Shown here: positions 6,661-7,036 of the stretch, piece by piece
Position numbering within the stretch: position 1 is the first letter of the stretch
Layout: the number at the start of each line of letters is the position of its first letter
Assembly: GCA_905215095.1 (NCBI GenBank)
Contig: CAJMOL010000077.1
Span: forward strand, 1-7,036
Direction: 5' to 3'
Length of the DNA stretch: 7,036 bases
Source of the DNA: an uncultured bacterium
Lineage (GTDB): Bacteria; Actinomycetota; Coriobacteriia; Coriobacteriales; Coriobacteriaceae
Translations under genes and position numbers: made by a program
Notes under the pieces: model-generated
Told to the model about the DNA's origin: nothing
The model's database searches: none
What the model saw: the letters and a program-made list of their open reading frames with translations, nothing else

Positions 6661-7036
6661 ATGGAACAGTTGAATCTGACGCAGGAATGGGACAAAGTAT
6701 TTCCCAAAAGCGACAAGGTTGAGCACAGCAAGGCGACCTTCCATAACCGATACGGCATCACGCTGGTGGCTGACGTCTACGTGCCTAAGAACGCGGAAGG
6801 CAAGCTGCCCGCCATCGCCGTCAGCGGCCCTTTTGGCGCGGTGAAGGAGCAGTCCTCCGGTCTGTATGCGCAGAAAATGGCGGAGTTGGGCTTTTTTGCA
6901 ATTGCCTTTGACCCGTCCTATACCGGCGAGAGCGGCGGCACACCCCGCTATGTAGCATCGCCGGACATCAACACCGAGGACTTCTGCGCAGCGGTGGATT
7001 TCCTCTCTGTGCAGGAAAGCGTTGACCCGGAGCGTA
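6661..7036 (+). CDS. alpha/beta hydrolase (partial, runs off the window)
   Basis: The ATG at 6661 lies seven bases after AAGGAGG, which is within the end of the CMD-cupin gene, and two bases after its stop, so the two genes are translationally close. The 125 visible residues begin MEQLNLTQEWDKVFPKSD. They contain YGITLVADVYVP (31-42), the strand and oxyanion region AIAVSGPFGAVKEQ (51-64) and AFDPSYTGESGG (82-93), followed by PDINTEDF (101-108), all typical of YcjY/DUF1100-like alpha/beta hydrolases of about 300 residues. The nucleophile elbow and the remaining catalytic residues lie beyond the window edge. Likely role: hydrolysis of an ester or similar small substrate in the same pathway as the CMD-cupin protein; the substrate is unknown. 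Confidence 0.88.
   Translation, partial: MEQLNLTQEWDKVFPKSDKVEHSKATFHNRYGITLVADVYVPKNAEGKLPAIAVSGPFGAVKEQSSGLYAQKMAELGFFAIAFDPSYTGESGGTPRYVASPDINTEDFCAAVDFLSVQESVDPER

Overview
The window is GC-rich, with strong AGGAGG-type ribosome binding sites and short intergenic gaps. The gene families (LysR, paired aldo/keto reductases, flavodoxin, MerR, CMD-cupin, alpha/beta hydrolase) suggest a chromosome of an anaerobic actinomycete of the Coriobacteriia type (Olsenella/Collinsella/Eggerthellaceae). This taxonomic call is inference from composition and gene content; there is no rRNA or other marker gene.

Layout. (1) Bases 1-780 are a decayed edge: the tail of a GyrI-like effector-domain gene, cut short, followed by a broken AAA+ ATPase gene of the AAA_14/DUF4143 type. 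The ATPase carries substitutions in both Walker motifs and has no C-terminal half. (2) Bases 794-4013 are a minus-strand carbonyl-reduction unit. In transcription order it holds an aldo/keto reductase (3165-4013), a flavodoxin remnant (2959-3150), a second aldo/keto reductase (2002-2853) and a YqhD/BDH-type iron-dependent alcohol dehydrogenase (794-1957). (3) A LysR-type regulator (4143-5042) diverges from this unit and ends in a clear intrinsic terminator. (4) A MerR-type regulator (5179-5619, minus) has an operator-like palindrome in front of it. On the plus side follow a short apparent gene remnant, a CMD-cupin fusion protein (5894-6658) and the start of an alpha/beta hydrolase (6661 to the edge).

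The intact genes look like an aldehyde/ketone (reactive carbonyl) reduction and detoxification island with two regulators. The pairing of a YqhD-like dehydrogenase with a DkgA-like aldo/keto reductase parallels the neighbouring yqhD and dkgA genes of E. coli, but a LysR protein stands where E. coli uses the AraC-type YqhC. The best new signals are three. First, a shared bipartite promoter element (GAAGTT-N2-CGTTGG-N9-TATAAC-N2-TGGGGT) lies at almost the same distance upstream of both aldo/keto reductase genes. Second, one reductase has a natural Lys-to-Gly and Arg-to-His change at the two main 2'-phosphate-binding positions, which suggests NADH use, while its sister keeps the NADPH residues. 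Third, up to four gene remnants show repeated deletion in this island. No CRISPR array, tRNA, rRNA, transposase or defence system was seen.
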